Shown here piece after piece: positions 17,068 through 27,207 of a stretch of DNA of 64,000 nucleotides. Below the pieces are notes generated by a model, which saw only the letters and a list, made by a program, of their open reading frames with translations, did not search any database and was not told the origin of the DNA. Origin of the DNA: Paenibacillus sp. PK3_47. Lineage in GTDB: Bacteria > Bacillota > Bacilli > Paenibacillales > Paenibacillaceae. A program made the translations under genes and the position numbers. The number at the start of each line of letters is the position of its first letter. Position 1 is the first letter of the stretch. Location: positions 4,836,001 to 4,900,000 of the forward strand of contig NZ_CP026029.1 in assembly GCF_023520895.1 (NCBI RefSeq), in the 5' to 3' direction.

Positions 17068-18963
17068 ATGGATATATTTGAGCGTATAGCTTCGTATCGG
17101 GCTGAGAACGACCGTTTGGCGTGGAGCGGCACCTTCAAGGAGTATATAGAACTGCTGAGAAAAGACCCCTCTCCCGCAAAAACGGCTCATTCCCGCGTAT
17201 ACGACATGATCAAGTCACACGGCGTAGAGGACATTAACGGACGCAAACGGTATAAGTTTTTTGAGCAGGAGATATTTGGTCTCGACCGGGCGGTGGAGAA
17301 GCTGGTGGAGGAGTATTTTCACTCGGCAGCACGGCGTCTGGATGTCCGCAAACGGATTCTGCTGTTAATGGGACCGGTCAGCGGCGGTAAATCGACCATT
17401 GTCACTTTGTTAAAACGCGGCCTGGAGCAGTACTCGCGTACAGCTGAAGGTGCGGTATATGCGATTGAAGGCTGCCCGATGCATGAAGACCCGCTGCACC
17501 TCATTCCGCTGGAGCTCCGGCCGGAAATCGAGCGTGAGCTGGGGGTGCGGATCGAAGGCAATCTCTGCCCGTCCTGCCAGATGCGGCTGAAGAATGAATA
17601 CGGCGGCGACATCGAGAAGGTCAAGGTTGTCCGGGTGCTGCTGTCGGAAGAGGAGCGCGTCGGTATCGGGACCTTCAGCCCGTCCGATCCCAAGTCCCAG
17701 GATATCGCCGACCTGACAGGCAGCATCGACTTCTCGACCATTACCGAATTCGGTTCGGAATCCGATCCGCGGGCCTACCGGTTTGACGGGGAGCTGAACA
17801 AGGCCAACCGCGGGGTTATGGAATTCCAGGAAATGCTGAAATGCGATGAAAAGTTCCTCTGGAACCTGCTGTCCCTGACCCAGGAAGGTAACTTCAAAGC
17901 CGGGCGGTTTGCCCTGATCTCGGCGGATGAAATGATCATCGCCCATACGAATGAGACCGAGTATAAATCCTTTATTTCCAATAAAAAGAACGAAGCGCTC
18001 CAGTCCCGCATGATCGTCATGCCTGTGCCTTATAATCTCAGAGTGTCGGAAGAGGAAAAAATCTACGCCAAGCTGATCGCCCAAAGCGACATGAAGCATG
18101 TGCATATTGCGCCTCATGCACTGCGTGCGGCGGCGATTTTCTCCATCCTGACCCGGCTGAAGGAGAGCAAAAAGCAGGGCATGGACCTGATCAAAAAACT
18201 GCGGATGTATGACGGGGAAGAGGTCGAAGGCTACAAGGAAGCCGATCTAAAGGAGATGCAGACCGAATATCTGGATGAAGGGATGTCCGGCATTGACCCG
18301 CGGTATGTCATTAACCGGATTTCCAGTGCGCTGATCAAGGGCGATCTGCAGTGCATGAACGCGCTGGATGTGCTGCGGGCGATCAAGGACGGTCTGGACC
18401 AGCATCCTTCGATTACCAAAGAAGAGCGCGAGCGCTATCTGAACTTCATTTCCATTGCCCGCAAGGAATATGACATTCTGGCCAAAAGCGAAGTGCAGAA
18501 GGCCTTCGTGTACTCTTTTGAAGAATCGGCCAAAACGCTGTTCGAAAATTATCTCGATAATATTGAAGCCTTCTGCAACTGGACCAAAATCCGCGATCCG
18601 CTGACCGATGAGGAGATGGAGCCGGATGAGCGGCTGATGCGTTCCATTGAAGAGCAGATCGGCATTTCCGAGAATGCCAAGAAAGCCTTCCGCGAAGAGA
18701 TTCTGATCCGCATTTCCGCTTACTCCCGCAAGGGAAAGAAGTTCGAGTACAACAATCATGACCGGCTGCGGGAAGCAATTGAGAAAAAGCTGTTCGCCGA
18801 CCTGAAGGATATCGTCAAAATTACCACGTCTTCCAAAACACCGGATGAAAGCCAGCTCAAACGGATCAATGAGGTCAGCAGACGCCTGATCGAGGAGCAT
18901 AACTACTGCCCGATCTGCGCCAATGAGCTGCTGAAATATGTCGGAAGCCTGCTGAACCGGTAA
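17068..18963 (+). CDS. prkA: PrkA/YeaG serine protein kinase
   Basis: A 631-aa AAA+ protein with a C-terminal kinase-like domain. Walker A GPVSGGKST is at 102-110, a CPSCQ zinc-type motif follows near 169, and the C-terminus has CPICANELLKYVGSLLNR. In Bacillus, PrkA is made in the mother cell and affects sporulation. PrkA, YhbH and SpoVR form a conserved functional trio. Here spoVR is about 27 kb away and no yhbH is visible. A GAGGCAG ribosome site precedes the ATG. Confidence 0.93.
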   Translation: MDIFERIASYRAENDRLAWSGTFKEYIELLRKDPSPAKTAHSRVYDMIKSHGVEDINGRKRYKFFEQEIFGLDRAVEKLVEEYFHSAARRLDVRKRILLLMGPVSGGKSTIVTLLKRGLEQYSRTAEGAVYAIEGCPMHEDPLHLIPLELRPEIERELGVRIEGNLCPSCQMRLKNEYGGDIEKVKVVRVLLSEEERVGIGTFSPSDPKSQDIADLTGSIDFSTITEFGSESDPRAYRFDGELNKANRGVMEFQEMLKCDEKFLWNLLSLTQEGNFKAGRFALISADEMIIAHTNETEYKSFISNKKNEALQSRMIVMPVPYNLRVSEEEKIYAKLIAQSDMKHVHIAPHALRAAAIFSILTRLKESKKQGMDLIKKLRMYDGEEVEGYKEADLKEMQTEYLDEGMSGIDPRYVINRISSALIKGDLQCMNALDVLRAIKDGLDQHPSITKEERERYLNFISIARKEYDILAKSEVQKAFVYSFEESAKTLFENYLDNIEAFCNWTKIRDPLTDEEMEPDERLMRSIEEQIGISENAKKAFREEILIRISAYSRKGKKFEYNNHDRLREAIEKKLFADLKDIVKITTSSKTPDESQLKRINEVSRRLIEEHNYCPICANELLKYVGSLLNR

Positions 18964-19000
18964 GCGGAAACGGGAAGTGACGGACGAAGGCATCAATCTA

Positions 19001-19047
19001 TAAAAGTGTGCCTGCCGGTGATGCTTGCCGGACGTGGCACACTTTTA
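19001..19047. terminator. Bidirectional terminator between prkA and the AraC gene
   Basis: AAAAGTGTGCC and GGCACACTTTT form the outer stem, with T/A tracts on both sides. It serves two converging genes. Confidence 0.85.
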
Positions 19048-19051
19048 TTGT

Positions 19052-21442
19052 TTAACACACAGGTTTACTTGAATCCTGCCTATCATTGCTCCCCGAAACC
19101 GTCTCCCGGTATTTTCCCGGCGTTAAACCTTCTACTTTCTTGAAGACCCGGATAAATACAGTATCACTTGTATATCCGACTTTACTGGCGATTTGAGCGT
19201 TGGTCAGCTGAGTGTCCGCCATAAGCTTCTTGGATTGATTAATACGGACCCTTGTCAGGTAATCGCTGAAATTCCAGCCGCTCATCTTTTTGAAAAATTG
19301 CGAGATGTATGGTGAGGTAATCTGCAAATGTTCCGATAAAAGGTTCAGGCTCATATTGGGGTCTGCATAATTTTCATCGATGTACAGCTGGATCTGCCGG
19401 AGAAGCTGTTCGCTGTGGTCACGCCGTTCCAGCTTAAAGGATTGGGTGACGGCCACAAACAATTCCTTAGTCTTTGCAAACATCTCGTCGGTGGATCTGC
19501 AGGACAGCAGCAGACGGACCGGGTTGATCTCGGTTTCCCCGAATCTGCGCAGCGCCTGGGCATCCGAGTTCAAGATCCGGAGCAAAGTCCCGGAGAGGCT
19601 GAACAGCAGGCATCTCCCCAGTTCGGGAGCAATCCGTTCACTCCGGAAATTCATATCAAACAACGTGGTAAGCAGCAGGACCACCTGGTCTTTGTCGCCG
19701 CTCCGGATACAATTGATCAGCTGCAGTTCAGTTTCGACAGGGTATTGGTAATGCAGCTTCTCGTGACGGATGGAATGGAAATAAAATATGGACTGCTCCC
19801 GGCTGATCAGCTTGTATTCCAAGGCAGCGGTGGCCTCCAAATATGCTTCCGCAATTTGCTCCAGGCCTTGGTGCACCATACTGACGGCAAAGCTGGTCTT
19901 CAGGTAAAAGCGGTCCCCGAGCAATCCATGCAGCGTGGTAAAAGTGCTCTTGATCCGGCTGCTCTGATGATCCGGCGGGTCTGCCGCCAGATTCAAAATT
20001 AATGCCAGCCGGTCCTTCTCCAGTTCAACCGGATGAACAATGGCTTGAAGGTCAACAAGGGAGTCTTCAGCCAGGTTGGCGATAATAAAACGGGCCAGTG
20101 CCCATTGCTTTTCACTCTGGTCGGGCGTGAACGTGGACAGACTGTCGATCTGCACAAGGATCACAGCGAACTCAGGATGCGGAAAATGAATTTCCATAAA
20201 TTCCAGCGACTGCTCCAGCTGCTTCGGGGGCTCGAAATAGCCCTGCATCAGCCTGTGCAGGTAAATAGAGCGGAGCAGGGGCAGCTGCTGTGCCAGTCTG
20301 TGTTTCACATCCTTTTCTTCATTCCAGGACAGCTTAACCATCTCCATAATGTAGTCAAGCTCATTCACGGAAGGCTGATGCGGTTTGGCTGTTCCCTTTG
20401 ATAGCGTTTCCATGATTTGTTTGATCGGAGAGTAATTTCTGTAAGCAATGCGGTAAGCGGCAATGCTTCCGACTAACAGGAACAGGGACAGAACGGCAAA
20501 TGCAAAAAACTTCATCTCATTCATTCTTTTTGCATAAAGCTCTGTGGGCATGGCAGCAATATAATACCATCCGACTTCCTTGGAAGTTGTATAGGATACA
20601 ATGACATCCTGCCCGTTCAATGTGTGGTTGAAAAATCCCGAGCCGGATGTCAGTTTGTTCAGAAGAGAATCCGGCAATGATGCTGCACCGGGTGTGCTGC
20701 TGATCAGCTGATGTTCTGGAGTAACAAGGTAAATAGAGCTTTGATTAGCGAGTTCAATCTGCCGGGTCATATCCTGTATTTTGGATTCGTCGATCAGGAT
20801 GGTCAGGTTGCCTTTGATATCAGTAAGCTCATTAGCCGGCAGCGACTGCATGAAGGGAATGACCTTTACAGTAGCTTCGTTAACACTGGCGCTATGCCGC
20901 AAAGCTGAAGCCGGGAGATAAGCCTGGTTATGATAACTAAGCAGCTGTCCCTGCCATTCTTTGAAGCTGAGGGAGTCAAAATGATAATAGTAATTATAAA
21001 AGCTCTGTACGTCAGTTACGAGATTCGGCTTAATTACGGAACGGCTCCGGTCCAGATAAATATAAAAATCATAGATAAAGCTGTTACTGACTACACTGGG
21101 ATACGCTGTTAAATATTCTTTGGTGAACTGTACCAGCTGATAGTGCTGAGAGAGATCTTCACTGCCGTTTTCCAGAAGATAACGTAATTTGGGGTTGAGC
21201 ATAAATTGCCGCAGCAGCTGCTCTACTTCCTTGAAGTTACTGTCCATATGAAGGCGAAGCTGCTCCAGCATGGCACGGTTGGAATGTTCTGCGTCAGTTT
21301 TAACCATTTGTTCGTTATTCGTGTAGAGCGCAAACCATAAGATGACGGGCAGCAGAATAAGCAGGAAATTGGATACCAGCATCTTGACAAACAGGCTTTT
21401 TCTGCTGCTTCCGGCGTTCACTTTTCGAACAATGGAGAACAA
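19052..21442 (-). CDS. Membrane-anchored AraC-type sensor-regulator
   Basis: A 796-aa protein starting at a TTG with AGGAG 9 bases upstream. Membrane spans at about 22-42 and 310-330 enclose an extracytoplasmic sensor. The cytoplasmic part ends with two AraC HTH motifs (SLNLLSEHLQITSPYISQFFKK and QIASKVGYTSDTVFIRVFKK). This one-component design is typical of Paenibacillus sugar loci and replaces a YesM/YesN pair. It lies directly downstream of the ABC importer genes and probably activates them on sensing the oligosaccharide. Confidence 0.88.
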   Translation of the reverse strand: MFSIVRKVNAGSSRKSLFVKMLVSNFLLILLPVILWFALYTNNEQMVKTDAEHSNRAMLEQLRLHMDSNFKEVEQLLRQFMLNPKLRYLLENGSEDLSQHYQLVQFTKEYLTAYPSVVSNSFIYDFYIYLDRSRSVIKPNLVTDVQSFYNYYYHFDSLSFKEWQGQLLSYHNQAYLPASALRHSASVNEATVKVIPFMQSLPANELTDIKGNLTILIDESKIQDMTRQIELANQSSIYLVTPEHQLISSTPGAASLPDSLLNKLTSGSGFFNHTLNGQDVIVSYTTSKEVGWYYIAAMPTELYAKRMNEMKFFAFAVLSLFLLVGSIAAYRIAYRNYSPIKQIMETLSKGTAKPHQPSVNELDYIMEMVKLSWNEEKDVKHRLAQQLPLLRSIYLHRLMQGYFEPPKQLEQSLEFMEIHFPHPEFAVILVQIDSLSTFTPDQSEKQWALARFIIANLAEDSLVDLQAIVHPVELEKDRLALILNLAADPPDHQSSRIKSTFTTLHGLLGDRFYLKTSFAVSMVHQGLEQIAEAYLEATAALEYKLISREQSIFYFHSIRHEKLHYQYPVETELQLINCIRSGDKDQVVLLLTTLFDMNFRSERIAPELGRCLLFSLSGTLLRILNSDAQALRRFGETEINPVRLLLSCRSTDEMFAKTKELFVAVTQSFKLERRDHSEQLLRQIQLYIDENYADPNMSLNLLSEHLQITSPYISQFFKKMSGWNFSDYLTRVRINQSKKLMADTQLTNAQIASKVGYTSDTVFIRVFKKVEGLTPGKYRETVSGSNDRQDSSKPVC

Positions 21443-21538
21443 TATAGATCACTCCTGGATAATATGAATACTTGCCCTGTCCCTGTTAACCTACTAATTC
21501 GGAAAGAGCAAGCATGTCTCCTCCACAACCCTTAAAAA

Positions 21539-22420
21539 TTATTCTTTTAACGCACCGATCAGAACGCCGTGCACAAAGTATTTTTGCAGAAACGGATACA
21601 GGACCAGGATAGGCAGAGTCGATACTATAATGGTGGCGTACTTGATTGTAATACCGATATCCAGACGGTCACCGGCCGCTGCTCCGGTCATCATGTTGTC
21701 TGTACTGTTGGAAATCAGAATCTCCCTGAGCACCAGCTGGAGAGGGAATAACTCACGGTCACGCAAATAAATTAATGCGCTGAAATAGGAATTCCAATGC
21801 CCGACCGCATACCATAAAATCATAACGGCTATGACAGGCATGGATAGTGGCAGTATAATCCTCATCATAATCACCCAGTCATTCGCCCCGTCAATGCGCG
21901 CAGATTCCTCCAGGCTCACCGGTATGCCTTGAAAAGCGGTCCGCATAATGATTAAGTTAAAAGAGCTGATGGCACCGGGCAGCAGGAGCGCCCAAGGCGT
22001 GTTCAGCATCCCCAGATTATTGATCAGCAGGAAAGACGGGATGAGCCCCCCGTGGAACACCATGGTAATGACGATAATCAGCATAATCCAGTTTTTGAAA
22101 TAGACGTTGCGGCGGGAAAGCGCATAAGCGCCGAGTGTTGTCATAATCAGGTTGATGACCGTGCCTGCCGTCACATAGAACAGCGTGTTCCGGTAACCGG
22201 TTACAATCATCGGGTTTTCGAGCACCGCTTTATAGGCATCCAGGCTGAACCCCTGCGGATAGAACAACAGGCCGCGGAACCGGGCGATTTCAGCAGGATT
22301 GCTTAGAGAAGCAAAAACAATATAAATGAACGGATACAGTGTGACCAGACAAAGCAGCAGCATAAAACACAAGTTGAACCCCTTAAATATGCTTTCGCCG
22401 AGAGTACGTTTATAGATCAT
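21539..22420 (-). CDS. Carbohydrate ABC transporter permease, LplC type
   Basis: A 293-aa inner-membrane permease with six spans and the EAA-loop signature (EESARIDGANDWVIMMRIILPLS) that contacts the ATPase. It ends in the LplC-like YFVHGVLIGALKE. It is third in the order lipoprotein, permease, permease. No ATPase is encoded, so a shared MsmX-type ATPase is expected. Confidence 0.9.
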   Translation of the reverse strand: MIYKRTLGESIFKGFNLCFMLLLCLVTLYPFIYIVFASLSNPAEIARFRGLLFYPQGFSLDAYKAVLENPMIVTGYRNTLFYVTAGTVINLIMTTLGAYALSRRNVYFKNWIMLIIVITMVFHGGLIPSFLLINNLGMLNTPWALLLPGAISSFNLIIMRTAFQGIPVSLEESARIDGANDWVIMMRIILPLSMPVIAVMILWYAVGHWNSYFSALIYLRDRELFPLQLVLREILISNSTDNMMTGAAAGDRLDIGITIKYATIIVSTLPILVLYPFLQKYFVHGVLIGALKE

Positions 22421-22438
22421 TGTTGTCGTTTCTCCCCT

Positions 22439-23401
22439 TTACCACAGGCTGTTCTCGCTTACCCGTTTGCTGACCGTGTTGGCGGCTGTGAGCAGGATAA
22501 AGCTGATGACCGAATTGAACAAGCCCACAGCAGCGGAATATCCGAAATCGGCACCAAGAATCCCTTTTCTGTATACATAGGTTGAAATAACGTCAGCCGT
22601 TTCATAGGTCAGCGGATTGTACATCAGAATAATTTTTTCACTTCCGACGGAAAGCATCGATCCGATGTTAAGGATAAGCAAAACGACGATCGTTGGCATA
22701 ATGCCAGGAATGGTCACATTCAGGGTTTGCTTCAGACGGCCTGCACCGTCGATGCGTGCCGCATCGTACAGGGAAGGATCAATAGTAGACATGGCAGCAA
22801 GATAAATGATGGAGCCCCAGCCAATTCCCTGCCAGACTTCAGAAGAGATGTAGAGAGGACGGAACCAGCCCGGCTCCTGCAGGAATGCGATCGGCTCTGC
22901 TCCGAACATGCCGAGGATGTTGTTAATCAGACCGTCGCGTGCCGCAAAATCGACAATCATCCCCACTACGACGACAATGGAGATAAAGTGGGGCAGGTAA
23001 CTGATGGTCTGCACGACCCTTTTAAAGAGAACACTGCGCAGCTCATTGAGCAGCAGAGCCAGAATGATAGGGGCGGGAAAGGCAATCAGCAGCTGATACA
23101 TATTGATCATTAAAGTGTTGCGGATCAGCCGCCAAAAATAATGGTTTTCGAAAAAATTCTGAAAGTGGGCGAAGCCGACCCAGGGACTCCCCATAATGCC
23201 GTCCGCGATCCCGTAATCCTTAAACGCAATGAGCAGGCCATACATCGGTGCGTAATGGAACAGGCCGTAATAAGCGATAACGGGGAGAAGCATAAGGTAA
23301 ATATAGCGGTTCCGGATCATGTCTTTTTTAATGATTTTCCACTTGCTGTCTGCGGGGACTGTGCTTGCTGCGGCTTGCATCTTCTTCTCCAGTTCAGGCA
23401 T
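22439..23401 (-). CDS. Carbohydrate ABC transporter permease, LplB type
   Basis: A 320-aa permease with a cytoplasmic N-terminal tail and six spans. The EAA loop includes LYDAARIDGAGRLKQTLNVT. GGGAGG precedes the ATG. It lies 18 bases upstream of the LplC-type gene and 75 bases downstream of the lipoprotein gene. Confidence 0.9.
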   Translation of the reverse strand: MPELEKKMQAAASTVPADSKWKIIKKDMIRNRYIYLMLLPVIAYYGLFHYAPMYGLLIAFKDYGIADGIMGSPWVGFAHFQNFFENHYFWRLIRNTLMINMYQLLIAFPAPIILALLLNELRSVLFKRVVQTISYLPHFISIVVVVGMIVDFAARDGLINNILGMFGAEPIAFLQEPGWFRPLYISSEVWQGIGWGSIIYLAAMSTIDPSLYDAARIDGAGRLKQTLNVTIPGIMPTIVVLLILNIGSMLSVGSEKIILMYNPLTYETADVISTYVYRKGILGADFGYSAAVGLFNSVISFILLTAANTVSKRVSENSLW

Positions 23402-23476
23402 GGAATTCTCCCTCCCAAAAAAATTTCCGGAATGCGAAATGCAGTCTTTTTTCCGTATTCCGGACGTATGCCATGT

Positions 23477-25096
23477 TTATCTATTGTTATAGCGTTCCAG
23501 GGCGGCTTGCTGGATTTGGATTGCTTCGTCAATTCCCAGGCCTTTAAGCGTTTCTACAAATTCATCAAATTTGTCCAGCGGCTCTGCTCCCATAATAAAT
23601 TTCAGCATCATTTCGTCCTTGTATGTGTTCACGTCAGTCATGATGGACGCATACCGGCTGCTGTCTTCCGCAGCGATCGTGGACGGAGGCATTCTCTTCT
23701 CATGTGTAGGGGAGGACCACAGCTCCATGGCTGCTTTTTGCTCCGGTTTGGTTGTGTACTGCTCCGAGTGGCGTTTATCCTGTACAAAAGGACCAGATGT
23801 GGCGCCCATGACATGCTTTCTGAAAGCCTGGGAAACCGGCAGCCCATCCGGATTCTTCAAGATAAGATCCGTATATTTTGGCTGGTTGTCGACCATCGTG
23901 TAGGTTTCGCCTTCTTTACCAAAGTTCATAGTGAGCTTTCCTTCATCGCTGTACAGATAGTCGAGAAACTTAACCGTCTCAACCACGTTTTTGTTGCTTC
24001 CGGTGATTGCTGTGAAGATGCCGGTAACAGCATTGTCGCCGTATCCGAATACCGGCTTCTCGCCGGGATTCAGGGTCGGGTAAACAGTTCCGGCAATTTT
24101 AAATTCCGGCTGACTTTCCTTCATCAGGTCCATATATTTTCCGATTCCCCCGTTAAGGAACAGAACCGCAGACCCGACCTGGTTGCCGGTTATTTTTGCA
24201 TCCCTCATTTTGTTGTCGGTGGTGGCAAAATCTTTGTCGAGCAGTCCTTCGCTGTACCACTGGTTCATTGTAGCCAGATAGTCCTTGAATCCGGGTTCAA
24301 TCGGGCCGTACTTGACAGTGTTATTCTCCTGAAAGAAGTCGTTGGGGGTTCCGAACGCACCGGCAAAAGCCAATTCACCCGCCGGAATCAGAATCGGAAT
24401 TTCATCGGCCTGGCCGTTGCCGTTAGGATCCTGCTCTTTAAACGCTTTCAAAACGGTGTACCATTCATCAATGGTTGTAGGGGAAGCTAAATTCAGCTTA
24501 TCCAGCCAGTCCTGGCGTATCGCAGGCCCCAGAAATACCTGCTGCGTAATATCCTCACGGATAAATGGAAAACCAATGATGTTGCCGTCATCCGTTGAGC
24601 TCATTTTTCTCCATTCCGGATTGGCATCGAGCAGTTTTTTCAGATTGGGGGCATGATCCAGATAGTCATTCAGCGGAACGATTTTTTTGTCCCGTATTGC
24701 TTTCTGCGCTCCTCCGGGGTAAAGGTTCCATCCGTAGTCTACAACATCAGGCAGTGTATTGGAGGCTACCATCAAGTTGAACTGCTCGGCAAGCTGACCC
24801 TGCGCCGGGTGCTGGAATTCAACCTGGACGCCGGTTTTGGCCATGATTTCTTTCCAGGCGGTAACCTCCCCGTAGCTTTTCATGATGGCGGCGGCGTCCG
24901 GAAACAGTTCCACCCAATAAGACAGCTTCGTTAATTTTTGCGTCTGCTCCGCCGGTCCCTGTTTGCCGGATGACGGTTCGTCGGACGCTGTTGTCGCCCC
25001 TCCGCCGCATGCGGACATTGCAGATGCTGCCAGTGTCAGTACGGCCAGAACAGTTACCAGCCGGCCTGTCTTTTTCTTGCGCATTGACATGTTCAA
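23477..25096 (-). CDS. Extracellular sugar-binding lipoprotein, LplA type
   Basis: A 539-aa solute-binding protein for the adjacent permeases. The first 30 residues form a lipoprotein signal (RKKKTGRLVTVLAVLTLAAS, then a MSAC lipobox). A TTG start with GGGG upstream fits; an ATG two codons in is possible. The mature protein has the LplA-like SBP fold. The substrate is probably a plant uronic-acid oligomer, because a glucuronidase-like gene is upstream. Confidence 0.88.
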   Translation of the reverse strand: MNMSMRKKKTGRLVTVLAVLTLAASAMSACGGGATTASDEPSSGKQGPAEQTQKLTKLSYWVELFPDAAAIMKSYGEVTAWKEIMAKTGVQVEFQHPAQGQLAEQFNLMVASNTLPDVVDYGWNLYPGGAQKAIRDKKIVPLNDYLDHAPNLKKLLDANPEWRKMSSTDDGNIIGFPFIREDITQQVFLGPAIRQDWLDKLNLASPTTIDEWYTVLKAFKEQDPNGNGQADEIPILIPAGELAFAGAFGTPNDFFQENNTVKYGPIEPGFKDYLATMNQWYSEGLLDKDFATTDNKMRDAKITGNQVGSAVLFLNGGIGKYMDLMKESQPEFKIAGTVYPTLNPGEKPVFGYGDNAVTGIFTAITGSNKNVVETVKFLDYLYSDEGKLTMNFGKEGETYTMVDNQPKYTDLILKNPDGLPVSQAFRKHVMGATSGPFVQDKRHSEQYTTKPEQKAAMELWSSPTHEKRMPPSTIAAEDSSRYASIMTDVNTYKDEMMLKFIMGAEPLDKFDEFVETLKGLGIDEAIQIQQAALERYNNR

Positions 25097-25319
25097 ATTG
25101 CCAACCCCATTCTAATTAATATTGTCGGGAGCGGTTCTTGCATTCTTGCAGAATAAAATCTATTGAATCTGCGGCGGGCCGTTCTCCCTGCACCGAGTAT
25201 ACGTAAGGGAGGGAATGCGGGATATCATTCATTGAATAGATGGGCTTACAATGTTTAAGATCAGGGCCTGGCAAAACTTAATGTACAGTGATCATTTTTA
25301 AACTGGCTCGACATAATTG

Positions 25320-27062
25320 TTATTTCAGTGTGGAGCCCCAACTGTAAGGGTCTGTACATTCAGTGTAAATACCCTTGACCACACGGTAGGCGAGTTTGGG
25401 TTTGCGGTATTCGGTAACAAGCCCTTTGTTATTGAAGGAGCGCGCGCGGTCCCTGAAATGGGGCTGATAGCTGAGCAGCTGCCCCCGGGTATCCGCAAAC
25501 TGCCATACATAAGTTCCGCTAATCCGTGTGTCGCTGCGGAAGAGCTTCAGGGCTCTGCTGAGGATTTCCGCCTGATAGTCTTCACTGAATAGACGCGGCT
25601 CCCAGCCGGAGTCGCCGTGTATGCCTGCTCCGCCGAATTCGGTCATAAGCACAGGGGTATCCTCTGCTCCGTACGCCTTGCACCGCTCGTGAAAAGTGGC
25701 AAGCATCTCTTCAAACCCGGCATGTCCGAAATACCATCCGTCATAATAGTTGATTCCGATTACATCGAACAGCCCCAGGCAGATATCAGTCATAGGGTGC
25801 ATGGTGGCATAAGCTACAAGCCGTGACCGGTCCTTGCTCCGGACGAGCTCTGTCATCTTGACGGACAAGTCATAAGCCTGCTTGGAGCGTGTATCGATTT
25901 CATTATGAACGGACCAGAACAGGATGGAAGGATGATGCAGATCACGGTCAACCATCTCACTCATCATAGTCAACGCCCGGTTAACAAAAATAGGGTCGCC
26001 GGTATGCTCCGCAGGAAATGCGGCACCCCAGATGGGAATCTCGCCCCAGAAGAGCACCCCGCGTTCGTCCAGCAGATCCAGCCAGTATTCACTCTGCGGA
26101 TAATGGGATCCCCGCACAGTGTTGCAGCCCATCTGCAGAATGATGTCCAGATCCTTGGTCATCAATTTATTGGGAAAAGCGAAGCCCCACTCCGGATGCT
26201 CCTCGTGACGGTTCACCCCCTGCAGATACAGCTCCTTGCCGTTCAGCAGGATCTTCTTGTTCCGTGTCTCCACGGTACGGAATCCGATACGGTCTGTCTT
26301 GTCATCCCGGCCGGCTACAGCACGGATCATGTAGAGCTCGGGATTCTCCGGTTCCCACCTGGTAAGTCCTGTCCAGGCCTGTTCCACATTCAATTCCACA
26401 ACTCCGCCGGCATCAAGGCGTACGGTCTCGGAATGGAAGATTTCCCCGTTGCGGTAGAGAGAAACAGGCACCTCTGCAGCATGGTCTGACAGGGAGCGGA
26501 GGTTCAGCAGCACCCGGACGCCGGCACTGGATTCTCCGGTCATAGTGTAGGTGATGCGCAGGCCTTCAATGGACACCTCAGGCAGGATCTGCATCTCTAC
26601 AGGCCGGATAATACCGCCGTAATGGAACCAGTCCACAATGTGGTACGGTATCGTGTTGAGTGTAAGCGTACTGTCCGTGCGGACGATGAGTTCGTGGACG
26701 CCTGCCGCTGCGTTGGGGACCGTAAAGTCAAAAGGCGTGTAACCGCCGTAATGGTATCCTAAATGGCGTCCGTCCCAGTATACATCAGCATGTCCCAGAA
26801 CAGCGTGAAACAGCAGGCGGAGATGGCTGTCATCCTCCAGTGTTACCCGGGTCCGGTACCAGGCGACCCCTTCGTATTCAAATTTGCCGAGCTCATTATT
26901 CCAGCATGCCGGCACCGGCACCTGACCGGGATTGGCCGGGAAGCTCTTGTTCCACTCTTCGGATAACCCGACATTCTCCTTGTCAAAAACGAAATCCCAT
27001 AATCCGTCAAGCAGCTGAGAATTCCGCAGCCTGTGCTGTTGAAAGGTCCGAATCAAATTCAT
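25320..27062 (-). CDS. GH2 glycoside hydrolase, beta-glucuronidase-like
   Basis: An intracellular enzyme of about 580 aa. It has the GH2 sugar-binding, immunoglobulin-like and TIM-barrel domains. The acid/base is the Glu of SVHNEID and the nucleophile is in LMTEFGGAG. Near the C-terminus FNNKGLVTEYRKPK resembles the N-x-K motif that reads the uronate carboxylate in glucuronidases. Tandem ATGs (27065 and 27062) follow GGAG very closely, and a GTG at 27125 is an alternative start. It is divergent from an AraC gene. Confidence 0.85.
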   Translation of the reverse strand: MNLIRTFQQHRLRNSQLLDGLWDFVFDKENVGLSEEWNKSFPANPGQVPVPACWNNELGKFEYEGVAWYRTRVTLEDDSHLRLLFHAVLGHADVYWDGRHLGYHYGGYTPFDFTVPNAAAGVHELIVRTDSTLTLNTIPYHIVDWFHYGGIIRPVEMQILPEVSIEGLRITYTMTGESSAGVRVLLNLRSLSDHAAEVPVSLYRNGEIFHSETVRLDAGGVVELNVEQAWTGLTRWEPENPELYMIRAVAGRDDKTDRIGFRTVETRNKKILLNGKELYLQGVNRHEEHPEWGFAFPNKLMTKDLDIILQMGCNTVRGSHYPQSEYWLDLLDERGVLFWGEIPIWGAAFPAEHTGDPIFVNRALTMMSEMVDRDLHHPSILFWSVHNEIDTRSKQAYDLSVKMTELVRSKDRSRLVAYATMHPMTDICLGLFDVIGINYYDGWYFGHAGFEEMLATFHERCKAYGAEDTPVLMTEFGGAGIHGDSGWEPRLFSEDYQAEILSRALKLFRSDTRISGTYVWQFADTRGQLLSYQPHFRDRARSFNNKGLVTEYRKPKLAYRVVKGIYTECTDPYSWGSTLK

Positions 27063-27207
27063 CATCTCCAATACATTTGATAGGGGTATGAAGAGTTCAT
27101 ACCTCTTATGATCGGAGTGTAGCACTGGTAGCGGCAGAGGGACAATGGCAAAAACAATCGGAATCGTTTATCATAATCGATACAAGATGGTTGGGGGAGG
27201 AAGAGCC